Of a stretch of 64,000 bases of DNA, positions 34,678 to 43,382 are shown one piece after another. Below the pieces are notes generated by a model. It had not been told where the DNA came from. It saw only the letters and a program-made list of their open reading frames with translations, and did not search any database. The stretch is from contig NZ_CP132294.1 in the NCBI RefSeq assembly GCF_030734285.1, positions 372,001-436,000 on the forward strand, given 5' to 3'. The first letter of the stretch is position 1; each line of letters opens with the position of its first letter. The position numbers were made by a program, and so were the translations under genes. Source of the stretch: Natronococcus sp. AD-5 (GTDB taxonomy: Archaea > Halobacteriota > Halobacteria > Halobacteriales > Natrialbaceae).

Positions 34678-34861
34678 CTTAACTCTGGTCGATCCGAGCG
34701 GTGCGAGCCGCCGTCGCGCCGACACGGAGCCGCTGCTCCCGCTGCAGCCGATCGGACGTTCGAACCGCGGAAAAGCGACCGCACCCGGACGTAATCGGAC
34801 GAACGGGAGACGATGAGGTGCCCGGCCCCGTCGTAGAACTCGTCGGCGGATTCGGCGCCGG

Positions 34862-35218
34862 TTAGCCCTCGAGTTGATCCTGAATCCTGTTTTTCGCTTC
34901 GGTCCGCCGTTTCCGCGAGAACGTCGGCTCGTCGGTCGAGAAGTCGACCTCGATCTCGTCGAGCGTCCGTCGGTAGATGTTCGTTCGGCGCCCCTCCTCG
35001 GAGAGCTGTCGCCCCTCGCAGGTCAACAGCCCGGCGTCGACGAGCTCTTCGATCCGTCGATAGCAGGTGGCGATCGGGATTTCGATGTCGTTGCTCAACG
35101 CCTGCGCCGACTTCGGAGTGCCCGCCGCACAGAGAATTTCCGCGCTGTACTTGTTGCCGAGTGCCGAGAGAACCGTCGTCGAATTCGACCGGTCCTGTTC
35201 CGTCCAGCCACGAGACAT
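34862..35218 (-). CDS. ArsR-like winged-helix regulator
   Basis: A 118-residue protein: TTVLSALGNKYSAEILCAAGTPKSAQALSNDIEIPIATCYRRIEELVDAGLL is a full wHTH core, followed by a charged C-terminal tail rich in Lys/Arg/Glu (RKRRTEAKNRIQDQLEG). Length and layout match haloarchaeal HTH proteins of the same class as the 7714-8073 protein. It is divergent from the CinA-type gene across a 154-nt AT-rich gap. The target is unknown. Confidence 0.85.
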   Translation of the reverse strand: MSRGWTEQDRSNSTTVLSALGNKYSAEILCAAGTPKSAQALSNDIEIPIATCYRRIEELVDAGLLTCEGRQLSEEGRRTNIYRRTLDEIEVDFSTDEPTFSRKRRTEAKNRIQDQLEG

Positions 35219-35372
35219 AGTTCCACTATCACCAGTTATCAGGATTGAATCTTTCGATTATATTGAGTATCTCTTTAGATTGAATTTCTTCTATTTCGAA
35301 CGATTTCGAGCGGTCGATTCCCGGCGACGGGAGGGCGGGACGCATTTGAATCGTCGAGCCGAACGGTCGGGT

Positions 35373-36059
35373 ATGAACGTCGCGGTCGTAACGGTCGGAG
35401 ACGAACTGCTCGCCGGACGAACGACGAACACCAACGCCACGTGGCTCTGCGAGCGGCTCACAGAGCGCGGCGCGACCGTCGAGCGCGTGACGACCGTTCC
35501 GGACCGCGTCGCGGACATCGCGCGGGTCGTCGACGAGTACCGCGCCGAGTACGACGCCGTCGTCGTCACGGGCGGGCTCGGGCCGACGCACGACGACGTC
35601 ACGATGGCGGGAATCGCCGCCGCCTTCGGCCGATCGCTCGAGGAACACGAGCTCGTACTCGAGTGGCTCGAGGAGCGCGGCTACTCGCGCTCGGACCTGA
35701 CGGAGGGAACCGCCGAATTACCGGCCGGTGCGCGAGCGCTACACAACGAGGAGGGCGTCGCACCCGGCGCGGCGCTCGAGGGCGTCTACGCGCTCCCGGG
35801 CGTGCCGGCGGAGATGCGGGCGATGTTCGAGGCGATCGCGACCGAGTTTACCGGGACGCGAACCTACCGGGAGACGGTCGTCGCGGACGAACCAGAGAGC
35901 GCGCTGCTCGATCGGCTCGAGGTACTGCGCGACCGGTTCGACGTCTCGGTCGGAAGCTATCCGGGCGAGTCGGTCAGGATCGAGATCGGGAGCACCGACG
36001 AATCGACGGCCGCGGAAGCCGCGGCGTGGCTCCGCGAACGGGTCGAGGGGCCGCCGTAA
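35373..36059 (+). CDS. CinA/MoaB-type competence/damage-inducible-like protein
   Basis: A 228-residue protein with the molybdopterin-binding (MoCF) fold: AVVTVGDELLAGRTTNTNATWLCERL and DAVVVTGGLGPTHDDVTMAGIAAAF are the two signatures. The C-terminal nicotinamide-deamidase domain of full-length CinA is absent, so it is the short archaeal form (family length about 170-250). It may be an ADP-ribose-type pyrophosphatase or a cofactor-binding protein; the precise role is unclear. The start is the ATG at 35373. Confidence 0.87.
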   Translation: MNVAVVTVGDELLAGRTTNTNATWLCERLTERGATVERVTTVPDRVADIARVVDEYRAEYDAVVVTGGLGPTHDDVTMAGIAAAFGRSLEEHELVLEWLEERGYSRSDLTEGTAELPAGARALHNEEGVAPGAALEGVYALPGVPAEMRAMFEAIATEFTGTRTYRETVVADEPESALLDRLEVLRDRFDVSVGSYPGESVRIEIGSTDESTAAEAAAWLRERVEGPP

Positions 36060-36067
36060 CGGATCGG

Positions 36068-36193
36068 CTACCGGTAGAGGTAGGCCAGCCAGGCGATCGT
36101 AACCAGCAGACTCACGAGCAGCGTTCCCCAGCCGACGATATCCATCGGCAGCGCCGTTTCGGTTGCGAGCACGACGGCAGTCAGTCCGTTCAT
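36068..36193 (-). CDS. Single-span membrane microprotein, 41 residues
   Basis: A 41-codon frame from ATG (36193) to TAG (36068). A short N-terminal segment (MNGLTAVVLATETALPMD) is followed by a clear transmembrane helix IVGWGTLLVSLLVTIAWLAYL ending in YR, a positive cytoplasmic anchor. An AAAACTAAG box (about 36218-36226) lies about 25-30 nt upstream, the leaderless spacing. It lies between the CinA-type and NAD-kinase-like genes. The function is unknown; the promoter and topology support it as real. Confidence 0.6.
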   Translation of the reverse strand: MNGLTAVVLATETALPMDIVGWGTLLVSLLVTIAWLAYLYR

Positions 36194-36290
36194 ACTCCGC
36201 GGTCCGTCCCCGCCCCCCTTAGTTTTTCAGAAAGCGCGGCGATCGGCGAAAAGCCACACGGATTTAGCGTCGGCCCTCGAACCGCTTCGC

Positions 36291-37394
36291 ATGGACACCA
36301 TCGGCGTCGTCGTCAATCCGATCGCCGGAATGGGGGGTCGAGTCGGATTGAAGGGAACGGACGGGAAAGTCGCGGAGGCGCGTCAGCGCGGCGCGGAGCC
36401 GCGAGCACCCGAGCGAGCCCGGACGGCGCTCGCGTCGTTGCACCGGCGGGTCCCCGATTTCACGGTCTACACGGCGGCCGGCGTGATGGGGGAAGACGCG
36501 GCTCGAGACGCCGGCTACGAACCCGAAGTCGTCTACGATCCCTGGTCGGGATCGGACGACCCGCCGAACGATCCCGCCGACGCCGACACGACCGCCGAGG
36601 ACACCCGGGCCGCCGTCCGGGCGTTTCTCGATCACAACGTCGACCTGGTCCTCTTCGTCGGCGGCGACGGAACGGCGGTCGACGTCGCGACGGTGCTCGA
36701 GGAGCGCGACGAGGGGACGCCGATGCTCGGCGTGCCGGCCGGCGTCAAGATCTACTCGTCAGTGTTCGCGGTGACGCCGAGGGATGCCGGCTACGTCGCC
36801 GCCGAGTTCGACCGCGTCGAGGCCCGCGAGGTCAACGACATCGACGAGGAAGCGTACCGCGAGGGCGAGGTTCGCACCGAGCTGAAGGCGGTCGTGCCGG
36901 TGCCGGTCGCACCGACTGTCCAGTCGGGGAAACAGGTCTCGAGCGGCAGCGTCGACTCGCTGGCCGCCGGATTCGCCCGCGAGATCGGACCCGATCGAAC
37001 CTACGTCTTCGGTCCCGGCGGAACCGTGGGTGCGATCGAGACGGAACTCGGAATCGACCCCTCGCCGCTCGGCGTGGACGTCTGGCGCGACGGCGACCTC
37101 CTCGCGCGGGACGCCGCGGAGTCGGAGATCCTCGATACGCTCGAGGAACCGATCACGATCGTGGTTTCGCCGATCGGGGGCCAGGGTTTCATCTTCGGCC
37201 GCGGGAACCACCAGATCTCGCCGCGGGTCATCGAGCGGGCCGACGAGATCGAGGTCGTCGCTTCGGGGGAGAAATTGGACGACATCAGCGCCTTGCGGGT
37301 GGATACGGACGACGACGAGGTCGACGACGCTCTCCGCGGGTGGATGCACGTCCGGACGGGCCGGTTCACGACCCGACTCGTGAAAGTCATTTAA
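36291..37394 (+). CDS. ATP-NAD kinase-family protein
   Basis: A 367-residue protein with an N-terminal glycine-rich NPIAGMGGRVGLKGTDG, the DLVLFVGGDGTAVDV signature (124-128 GGDGT), the LGVPAGVKIYSSVFAVTP loop, and a C-terminal beta-rich domain with PIGGQGFIFGRGNHQISPRV. It belongs to the long NAD-kinase/AcoX-like group seen in archaea. The exact reaction is unproven and may be another nucleotide- or polyol-phosphorylating step. A GGATTTAGCG box lies about 26 nt upstream. A shorter paralogue is encoded in the acoAB-like operon (18300-19328). Confidence 0.87.
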   Translation: MDTIGVVVNPIAGMGGRVGLKGTDGKVAEARQRGAEPRAPERARTALASLHRRVPDFTVYTAAGVMGEDAARDAGYEPEVVYDPWSGSDDPPNDPADADTTAEDTRAAVRAFLDHNVDLVLFVGGDGTAVDVATVLEERDEGTPMLGVPAGVKIYSSVFAVTPRDAGYVAAEFDRVEAREVNDIDEEAYREGEVRTELKAVVPVPVAPTVQSGKQVSSGSVDSLAAGFAREIGPDRTYVFGPGGTVGAIETELGIDPSPLGVDVWRDGDLLARDAAESEILDTLEEPITIVVSPIGGQGFIFGRGNHQISPRVIERADEIEVVASGEKLDDISALRVDTDDDEVDDALRGWMHVRTGRFTTRLVKVI

Positions 37395-37497
37395 GACCGC
37401 CCTACACGCCCGTGTGGATGTCAACCATATTAGTACCGGTCCGGGATATAATGTGTATATAGTCAAGACTAAGGTCGGCTCCGGCGTACGCCGGTCC

Positions 37498-38529
37498 ATG
37501 GAAACGCGGAAAGTGCAACGGCTCGGTCCGTCGACGCTCGCGATGACCTTGCCCGCGGAGTGGGCGACCGAGCACGGCGTCGAGAAAGGCGACGAAGTGA
37601 CCATTCGAACCAGCGGCAAGGGCACGCTGACGGTGATGCCCGAATCGGCGAACACCGAGGAGACGGAGGCGATCATCCACGTCGACAACCTCGACGCCGC
37701 CGCCGTCGAGCGCGCCATCGTCGCCCAGTACGTCCTCGGCCGGCGCGTCATCCGCATCCAGCGCGAGGACGGCGCGCTCGACTCGGATCACATCAACGCG
37801 GTCTACCAGGCCGAGACGCAGCTGATGGGACTCGGCGTGATCGAGGAGACGCCCGAGAGCATCTCGATTCGCTGCTCGGTCGATCCCGAGGACTTCACGC
37901 TCGACAACTTGCTCGAGCGCCTCGAGCGCACCGGGCGGACGATGCGCGGCGAGGCGATCAAGGCGCTGGCCCACGGCAACCCCGATCTCGCCCAGCGGGC
38001 GCTCAACCGCGAGCGCCAGGCGAACAAGATCTTCGTCCTCCTGCTGCGTCTCATCTTTACGGCCTACCAGAATCCGAACCTCGCGCGGGCGGTCGGGCTG
38101 AACAGCGGCTTCCCGCTGATCGGCTACCGCTCGATCGCGAAGAACCTCGAACTGACGGCCGACAACGCCGAGGACGTCGCCGACATCGTCATGGAGACGA
38201 AGGGTCACACCCTCGACGTCGACAGTTCGATCATGCGCGACATCCGCGAGCTGAACGACGTCGTCGACCAGATCACCTCCCTCGCCGTCGAGGCGGCCGT
38301 CGAGCGGGATTACGACAAGTCCAACGAGGTTCGGTCGCTGTTCCACGAGATCTCCGACCGCGAGCACGAGATCCTCGCCGAACTGCCGGAGATGGCCAAC
38401 GAGGACCTGCTTCGGGTGCGCGAAGTGCTCGTCAGCCTCCAGCAGACGGCCCAGTACGCGATGCGAAACGCCGAGATCTCGGCGAACCTCGCGCTGAACG
38501 AGGAGTCCGAGCACACGACGATCAACTGA
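37498..38529 (+). CDS. AbrB-PhoU phosphate-signalling regulator
   Basis: A 343-residue protein. Residues 1-50 form a SpoVT/AbrB DNA-binding domain (METRKVQRLGPSTLAMTLPAEWATEH), and two PhoU helical repeats follow (about 120-215 and 225-330; ERTGRTMRGEAIKALAHG and NDVVDQITSLAVEAAVERDYDKS). Haloarchaea use this fusion as a regulator of phosphate uptake. The ATG at 37498 begins the AbrB domain; the preceding in-frame segment lies over promoter-like GTATATAG (about 37454-37461). No Pst transporter genes are adjacent. Confidence 0.88.
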   Translation: METRKVQRLGPSTLAMTLPAEWATEHGVEKGDEVTIRTSGKGTLTVMPESANTEETEAIIHVDNLDAAAVERAIVAQYVLGRRVIRIQREDGALDSDHINAVYQAETQLMGLGVIEETPESISIRCSVDPEDFTLDNLLERLERTGRTMRGEAIKALAHGNPDLAQRALNRERQANKIFVLLLRLIFTAYQNPNLARAVGLNSGFPLIGYRSIAKNLELTADNAEDVADIVMETKGHTLDVDSSIMRDIRELNDVVDQITSLAVEAAVERDYDKSNEVRSLFHEISDREHEILAELPEMANEDLLRVREVLVSLQQTAQYAMRNAEISANLALNEESEHTTIN

Positions 38530-38627
38530 GCGACGGGGCTCGAGTTGCTCATCTTCGCCGGACGGCGTCGGGCCGCCGATTCGTGCGAATGGATGCAATT
38601 AAGGGACCCTGCACAGAACCCTCGAAC

Positions 38628-38813
38628 ATGGCTACGCAATCGGAGACGACGGACAAGGGGCTGGGCCTGGCGCTCGCGTTCGGTGCAGTCGCGACCATCG
38701 GCGCGTTCCTGATGCTGACCAGCGCGCCGGATATCGAAGCCGCGTGGGGATTCGCCGCGGCGATGCTGTTTAGCTCGCTCGCTGTCGTCGGGATCCACCT
38801 CTACTGGGACTGA
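38628..38813 (+). CDS. Two-helix small membrane protein
   Basis: A 61-residue protein with two hydrophobic segments (about 12-31 LGLALAFGAVATIGAFLML and 38-58 WGFAAAMLFSSLAVVGIHL) and the soluble ends MATQSETTDKG and YWD. It resembles a haloarchaeal conserved small membrane protein (DUF7525-like, from memory). An AT-containing GCAATTAAG box lies about 25-30 nt upstream. It is 98 nt downstream of the PhoU gene. Confidence 0.78.
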   Translation: MATQSETTDKGLGLALAFGAVATIGAFLMLTSAPDIEAAWGFAAAMLFSSLAVVGIHLYWD

Positions 38814-38944
38814 CGACGGTCGCCGTTCTCGCCTCGCGACGAACGCTACCCTCGAGATTCGATACCACGTTCCACGCACCGTCTCGAGAAGAGAATCGGC
38901 CGTTAAGAGTTAAGACCGACGGCGACCTATCGTGCGTACGGACG

Positions 38945-39169
38945 ATGACCGACTACTCCGACGAAGAGCAGCGTATTCTCTCGTACCTCCGCGAGAGTGC
39001 CGCCCGCGGCGAACAGTACTTTCGGGCGAAAAACATCGCGGACGCGATCGGACTCTCGTCGAAACAGGTTGGCGCTCGCCTGCCCCACCTCGCGGAGAAG
39101 TCAGACGAGGTCGACATCGAGAAGTGGGGCCGGGCCCGCTCGACGACCTGGCGAGTCACCGTCAGCTGA
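38945..39169 (+). CDS. Small winged-helix protein (DUF7123-like)
   Basis: A 74-residue basic-core protein: EEQRILSYLRESAARGEQYFRAKNIADAIGLSSKQVGARLPHL is a helix-turn-helix preceded by a two-helix lead, and a short wing WGRARSTTWRVTVS ends it. It resembles the haloarchaeal DUF7123 family (recalled, not searched). Its target is unknown. It lies alone between the small membrane protein and an SRPBCC gene. Confidence 0.8.
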   Translation: MTDYSDEEQRILSYLRESAARGEQYFRAKNIADAIGLSSKQVGARLPHLAEKSDEVDIEKWGRARSTTWRVTVS

Positions 39170-39227
39170 GCGTCGTTTCGTCTCCCGGTCCACGGTCTTT
39201 TTACCGGAGAATCACCCAGCTAGTGGC

Positions 39228-39662
39228 ATGACTGTACGTGTCGACCGGTCGTTCGAGGTGCCGGCACCCCCCGAGCGCGTCTGGGAGTTCATCGCCGACC
39301 CGGCGAACCGGGCGCGGGCGATTAGCGTGGTACAGGAGTACTCCGTCGACGACGCGGACGGTCGCCGGGCGACCTGGCACGTCGAGTTGCCGATTCCGCT
39401 CGTCCGACGGACGGTCGCCGTCGAGACCGAGGACGTCACCCGCCGCCCGCCCGAGTACGTCAAGTTCACCGGGGATTCGACGGGGCTGACGGTTACGGGC
39501 GAACACGTGATCGTCGAAACGGAGGGCGGAAGCCGCCTCGAGAACCACTTCGTCGTCGACGGGAAGCTCCCGGGCGTCGAGAAGTTCTTCAAGCGCAACT
39601 TAGACGGCGAACTCGAGAACCTCCGCCGCGAACTCGAGCGAGACCTCCGGGCCACACGATGA
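39228..39662 (+). CDS. SRPBCC-family protein coupled to a nitrilase gene
   Basis: A 144-residue START-like protein: VRVDRSFEVPAPPERVWEFIADPANRARAISV is the typical N-terminus with its ligand-pocket helix, and GEHVIVETEGGSRLENHFVVDGKLPGVEKFFKRN follows. The ATG is preceded by a CTTTTTACC box about 25 nt upstream. The stop codon overlaps the ATG of the next gene (ATGA), which strongly suggests cotranscription with the carbon-nitrogen hydrolase. The ligand is unknown. Confidence 0.85.
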   Translation: MTVRVDRSFEVPAPPERVWEFIADPANRARAISVVQEYSVDDADGRRATWHVELPIPLVRRTVAVETEDVTRRPPEYVKFTGDSTGLTVTGEHVIVETEGGSRLENHFVVDGKLPGVEKFFKRNLDGELENLRRELERDLRATR

Positions 39663-40501
39663 CCGCGCAACAGACGGACACCCCCGGGACGCTTCAGCTC
39701 GCACTCGCCCAGATTCGAGTCGAGTCCGGACGGGTCGAAGCGAACGTCGAGCGCGCGCTCGAGGCGATCGAACGGGCCGCCGCCCGCGGCGCGGACCTGG
39801 TCGCCCTCCCGGAACTGTTCAACGTCGGGTACTTCGCGTTCGATCTCTACGAGCGGCGCGCGGAACCGTTCGACGGCGAGACGTTCACCCGCCTGCGGGA
39901 CGCGGCCGCCGAGCACGACGTCGCGGTGCTCGCCGGGACCATCGTCGAGGATCTCGCCGAGACGGAGGCGGTCGAGACGCCGGCGGACGAGGGGCTCGCC
40001 AACACCGCCGCGCTGTTCGACGCGAACGGTGACCTGCGGCTGGTCTACCGCAAACACCACCTCTTCGGCTACGAGTCGGCCGAATCGGAGTTACTCGTTC
40101 CCGGCGAACGACTCGAAACCGCGTCGATCGGCGATTTCACCGTCGGCGTGACGACCTGCTACGACCTCCGATTTCCGGAGCTCTACCGCGAGCTGATCGA
40201 CGCCGGCGCCGATCTGCTGCTCGTCCCGAGCGCGTGGCCCTACCCGCGGATCGAACACTGGGAGACGCTCTCGCGGGCGCGGGCGATCGAGAACCAGTGT
40301 TACGTCGGGACGATCAACGGTTCGGGACGCTTCCCGGACGCCGACGCCACGCTACTCGGCCGGTCGACCGTCTACGATCCGTGGGGGGTGACCGTGGCTT
40401 CGAGCGGCGACGATCCGACCCTCGTCACGGCGGACATCGACCCCGGCACCGTCGAGCGCGTCCGCGAGGAGTTTCCGGCGCTTCGCGACCGGCGTCTGTA
40501 G
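39659..40501 (+). CDS. Nitrilase-superfamily carbon-nitrogen hydrolase
   Basis: A 280-residue amidase with the Glu-Lys-Cys triad visible: VALPELFNVGYF (Glu), VYRKHHLFGYE (Lys) and GVTTCYDLRFPEL (Cys). This pattern fits omega-amidase, ureidopropionase-like or deaminated-glutathione amidase members. It forms a two-gene operon with the SRPBCC protein through a 4-base start/stop overlap. The amide substrate is not determinable. Confidence 0.93.
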   Translation: MTAQQTDTPGTLQLALAQIRVESGRVEANVERALEAIERAAARGADLVALPELFNVGYFAFDLYERRAEPFDGETFTRLRDAAAEHDVAVLAGTIVEDLAETEAVETPADEGLANTAALFDANGDLRLVYRKHHLFGYESAESELLVPGERLETASIGDFTVGVTTCYDLRFPELYRELIDAGADLLLVPSAWPYPRIEHWETLSRARAIENQCYVGTINGSGRFPDADATLLGRSTVYDPWGVTVASSGDDPTLVTADIDPGTVERVREEFPALRDRRL

Positions 40502-40774
40502 GGCGTTTCGAGCGGCGCGGTCGACCGCTGTCTTTTTATTTCGGGACGCCGTTGTGTCCGGTGCCGGTTACAGACGCTTTTCACGTCCGACCGGCACTGC
40601 GCGTCGCTCCGGCGTCACTCGCTCGATTCCCGGGGTCGAGCGACCAACTCCCGCACCTCGTCTCCGACCGCGTCCCACTCCCTTTCGCCTCTCGTTCGTC
40701 CGCGCAACCCCGTCGTCACGCCGAGCGAGCCGCTGCCGTACGATCGGCTCGAAAATTCGGCGGTCGGACGGCGG
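40502..40774. terminator. Convergent-gene gap with hairpins
   Basis: A T-rich run (TCTTTTTATTT, about 40531-40541) follows the nitrilase stop, and two hairpins lie beyond it: GTGCCGGT/ACCGGCAC at 40561-40597 and CGCTCGA/TCGAGCG at 40620-40642. The gap separates two convergent genes and probably ends both transcripts. No small gene is seen. Confidence 0.45.
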
Positions 40775-42310
40775 TCAGTCGTCCCGCGTCACGATGTCCG
40801 CGGACAGCCCCTGCGCCATCTCAATGTCCTTCGAGTTGTTCATCGTCCAGGCGGTGCGCTCGGTGACGGCCTCGATGGCCTCGCGGGCGCTGGGGTAGCC
40901 GTTGCCGGACTTCTTGACCCCGCCGAACGGCAGCTGCACTTCGGCGCCGATACACGGCAGGTTCGCGTACGCGAGGCCGATCTCGGCGTGGTCGCGGAAG
41001 TAGTTGATCTGGCGGTAGTCCTCGGAGATGATCGCGCCGGCCAGCCCGTACGGCGTGTCGTTGTGGATCTCGACGGCGTCCTCGATGTCACCGGAGTACT
41101 CGAGCAGGGCGACGTGCGGGCCGAAACACTCCTCTTTCAGGCAGCGCAGGTCGGTGTCGTACTCGATCTCGTAGACGAACGGGCCGACCCAGTGGCCGTC
41201 GTCGTGGCCCTCGGGGATCTCGTCGTCCTCGAGTTCGAACCGATCGACGAGCACCTCGGCCCCTTCCTTCTCGGCGAGTTCGTTGTGCTTGCGGATCTTC
41301 TCGACGTGGTCGGCCTCGATGACGGGCCCCATGAACGTGTCCTCCTCGAGCGGGTCGCCGACCGCGACGTCCTCCGCGATGTCGACGTACCGCTCCTTGA
41401 ACTCGTCGTAGATATCTTCGTGGACGATCAGGCGCTCGCTCGAGACGCAGCGCTGGCCGGTCGTCTTGAAGCTCGACATGATCGCCGAGTGGACGGCGAC
41501 GTCGAGGTCCGCCTCCTCGGTGATGACGATGCCGTTCTTGCCGCCCATCTCGCAGGCCGCGAGCTTGCCGGGTTCGCCGCCGACCTTACCGGCGATCTCG
41601 TGGCCCACCTCGGCGGAGCCGGTGAAGAGCACGGTGTCGACGCGGCCGTCGTCGGTGATCGCCGCGCCGGCGTCGCCGAAGCCCTGCACCATGTTGAAGA
41701 CGCCGTCGGGGATGCCGGCGTCTTCCATCATCTCGGCGATGATCTGACCGCACCACGGCGTCTGCTCGGCGGGCTTCCAGACGACGGTGTTGCCCTCGAC
41801 CAGCGCGATGGCCATGTGCCAGAACGGGATCGCGACCGGGAAGTTCCAGGGCGTGATACAGCCGATCACGCCGCGGGGCTTCCGGCGCATGTAGGCGTCC
41901 TTGCTCCCGACCTCGCTGGGTACGACGTCACCGTGGGGGTGGCGGGCGTTGCCGGCGGCCCACTCGACCATGTGCCAGGCTTCCGTGACGTCGGCTTTCC
42001 CCTCCGAAATCTCCTTGCCGCACTCCTTGGAGACGATCTCGCCGAGCTCCTCGTGGCGCTCCCGGAGCTCGTGGTAGATGTCCCAGAGGTACTCCGCGCG
42101 GTCGATGTAGGAGAGGTCGCGCCACTCCTCGAAGGCCTCCTCCGCGGCCTCGAGGGCGTCGTCGACGTCGTCGACCGTCCCGCGGTGGAACTCCGCGAGG
42201 GTCTCTCCGGTCGCCGGGTTCTCGCTTTCGAAGGTTTCGGAGCCGCTGCCGTCGATCCATTCGCCGCCGATGTAGTGTTGGTGGAGCTGAGCGCTGGTTT
42301 GCTGCGACAT
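40775..42310 (-). CDS. NAD(P)-dependent aldehyde dehydrogenase
   Basis: A 511-residue ALDH. It carries the catalytic Cys in FKTTGQRCVSSER, the general-base Glu in ACEMGGKNGIVI, the NAD site TPWNFPVAIPFWHMA and WKPAEQTPWCGQ, and a C-terminal LPFGGVKKSGNG. The fold is complete. It is likely to act on an aliphatic or semialdehyde substrate. The PRODH remnant that lies back-to-back with it raises the possibility that it was the P5C dehydrogenase of a proline pathway; this is inference. A GGATTACAT promoter box lies about 25 nt upstream of the ATG. Confidence 0.92.
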   Translation of the reverse strand: MSQQTSAQLHQHYIGGEWIDGSGSETFESENPATGETLAEFHRGTVDDVDDALEAAEEAFEEWRDLSYIDRAEYLWDIYHELRERHEELGEIVSKECGKEISEGKADVTEAWHMVEWAAGNARHPHGDVVPSEVGSKDAYMRRKPRGVIGCITPWNFPVAIPFWHMAIALVEGNTVVWKPAEQTPWCGQIIAEMMEDAGIPDGVFNMVQGFGDAGAAITDDGRVDTVLFTGSAEVGHEIAGKVGGEPGKLAACEMGGKNGIVITEEADLDVAVHSAIMSSFKTTGQRCVSSERLIVHEDIYDEFKERYVDIAEDVAVGDPLEEDTFMGPVIEADHVEKIRKHNELAEKEGAEVLVDRFELEDDEIPEGHDDGHWVGPFVYEIEYDTDLRCLKEECFGPHVALLEYSGDIEDAVEIHNDTPYGLAGAIISEDYRQINYFRDHAEIGLAYANLPCIGAEVQLPFGGVKKSGNGYPSAREAIEAVTERTAWTMNNSKDIEMAQGLSADIVTRDD

Positions 42311-42659
42311 ATCTTCTAGTTAGGTACCGATCCTATGTAATCCCCACCGATCATGGTCCCCCGTGCGCCGGCGCTTTATTTCTCGATCCTTCGCACGCGA
42401 GTCGCGTTAGGGGCGCGGAACGCCGTACGAGGACAGATACTGATCGGCGTCCGGACCGACGCACGGTGCGAACTGGCTGCCGAGGGCGTCGACGTCTACC
42501 AGTACGTACCCTACGGTTCCGAGTGCTTCTCCTACTTTTACCGACGAGTCCGTGAGCGAACGGAGAACCTCGTCTTTGCCCTCCGGGGGAGCCTGAATTA
42601 ACGGTGCAACGAGTCTAGAACTGACTCCCGCTACGGCTCGACATACGACGCCGGGGACC
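42311..42659. other. 349-nt gap holding a proline dehydrogenase fragment
   Basis: From the ALDH start to the Bat-like gene. The first ~30 nt hold the ALDH promoter. The segment 42434-42601 is a dead coding remnant (described separately). Nothing else is supported. Confidence 0.75.
42434..42601 (+). pseudogene. C-terminal remnant of proline dehydrogenase
   Basis: An open frame of 55 codons ends in TAA and reads QILIGVRTDARCELAAEG, DVYQYVPYGSECFSYFY and RRVRERTENLVFALRG, the unmistakable C-terminal end of a FAD-dependent proline dehydrogenase (QMLYG..., VRVYVPYG..., MRRLAERPxN in bacterial relatives). Upstream the similarity stops abruptly near 42430, so the catalytic barrel and FAD site are gone. 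Several positions are non-consensus (SEC where SEW is usual). It is therefore a gene relic. It lies back-to-back with an aldehyde dehydrogenase and near a symporter, the neighbourhood of a proline-use locus. Confidence 0.82.
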
Positions 42660-43382
42660 CTACGGATCCAACAGCTTCGACTCGGCCGTCCGCAGGTGTT
42701 CGAGCAGCGTCGACTTCGCGATATCGAGGTCGTCGGCTAATTCGCGCGTCGTTATCCCTCGGGGCCACTCGTAGTAGCCCGCCCCTCGGGCGTGCTCGAA
42801 CACCTCGCGCTGGGCCGCCGTGAGCGTGTCGAGGCGCTGGTTGCGGGACGAACGATCGGCCGTATCGGCGGTCGTGATAGAGGTAACGGTAACCTCTGAA
42901 CCGGTCTCTTCGCGGACGTTGTCCAGGGACTCCTGAATTCCGGACCGGTCACCGGCGAAACACAGGTTCCACTCCTCGCTGCCGTCCCGGATGCGAACCG
43001 GTGCGCTGTGGACGAACCCGTTCTCGAGCAGCGTCGGACAGACCATCTCGTCGGGATCGTACTCGAGGAAGAACTCGCGGGCGACGTTCCCCGGCGCGTT
43101 ACGTGCGCGTCCGAATCGTTCTTGCAGCGCGAACAACTCCCCGGAGTGTTCGGAGTCGCGAATCGCGTTCAGGAGGTCCCGAACCTCGGCGGTCGTGTCG
43201 CCGAACGCCGTAAACAACCCCTTGACCGTCTTCTGACTGCTTCCGTCCGTTTTCGGAGAATTGTAGACCGCGTGAGCGAGCACCCCGCCACCCGTTCGAT
43301 CGGTTGCTTCGATGGCCCAGCAGTTCGGATGCCACAGATCGAGAGTCAACCGAACGCTCGATACCTCACCCTCCATACTCAT
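42660..43382 (-). CDS. Bat-like HTH-10 regulator
   Basis: A 240-residue regulator. The N-terminal 150 residues form a sensor-like domain (LTLDLWHPNCWAIEATDRTGGGVLAHAVYN ... CFAGDRSGIQESLDNV). The C-terminal HTH-10 domain is LTAAQREVFEHARGAGYYEW with the recognition helix RELADDLDIAKSTLLEHL. It closely follows the PRODH remnant and precedes the M24 gene on the same strand with a 130-nt gap, so it is a candidate regulator of the surrounding catabolic genes. Confidence 0.85.
   Translation of the reverse strand: MSMEGEVSSVRLTLDLWHPNCWAIEATDRTGGGVLAHAVYNSPKTDGSSQKTVKGLFTAFGDTTAEVRDLLNAIRDSEHSGELFALQERFGRARNAPGNVAREFFLEYDPDEMVCPTLLENGFVHSAPVRIRDGSEEWNLCFAGDRSGIQESLDNVREETGSEVTVTSITTADTADRSSRNQRLDTLTAAQREVFEHARGAGYYEWPRGITTRELADDLDIAKSTLLEHLRTAESKLLDP

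Noticed and set aside
35441-37462. 673-codon plus-strand frame over the CinA-type and NAD-kinase-like genes
   Set aside because: Shifted-frame shadow; low-complexity Arg/Gly content and no start context.
42353-42433. First 27 codons of the open frame preceding the proline dehydrogenase tail
   Set aside because: No similarity to the PRODH barrel can be seen there, so only 42434-42601 is called as remnant.
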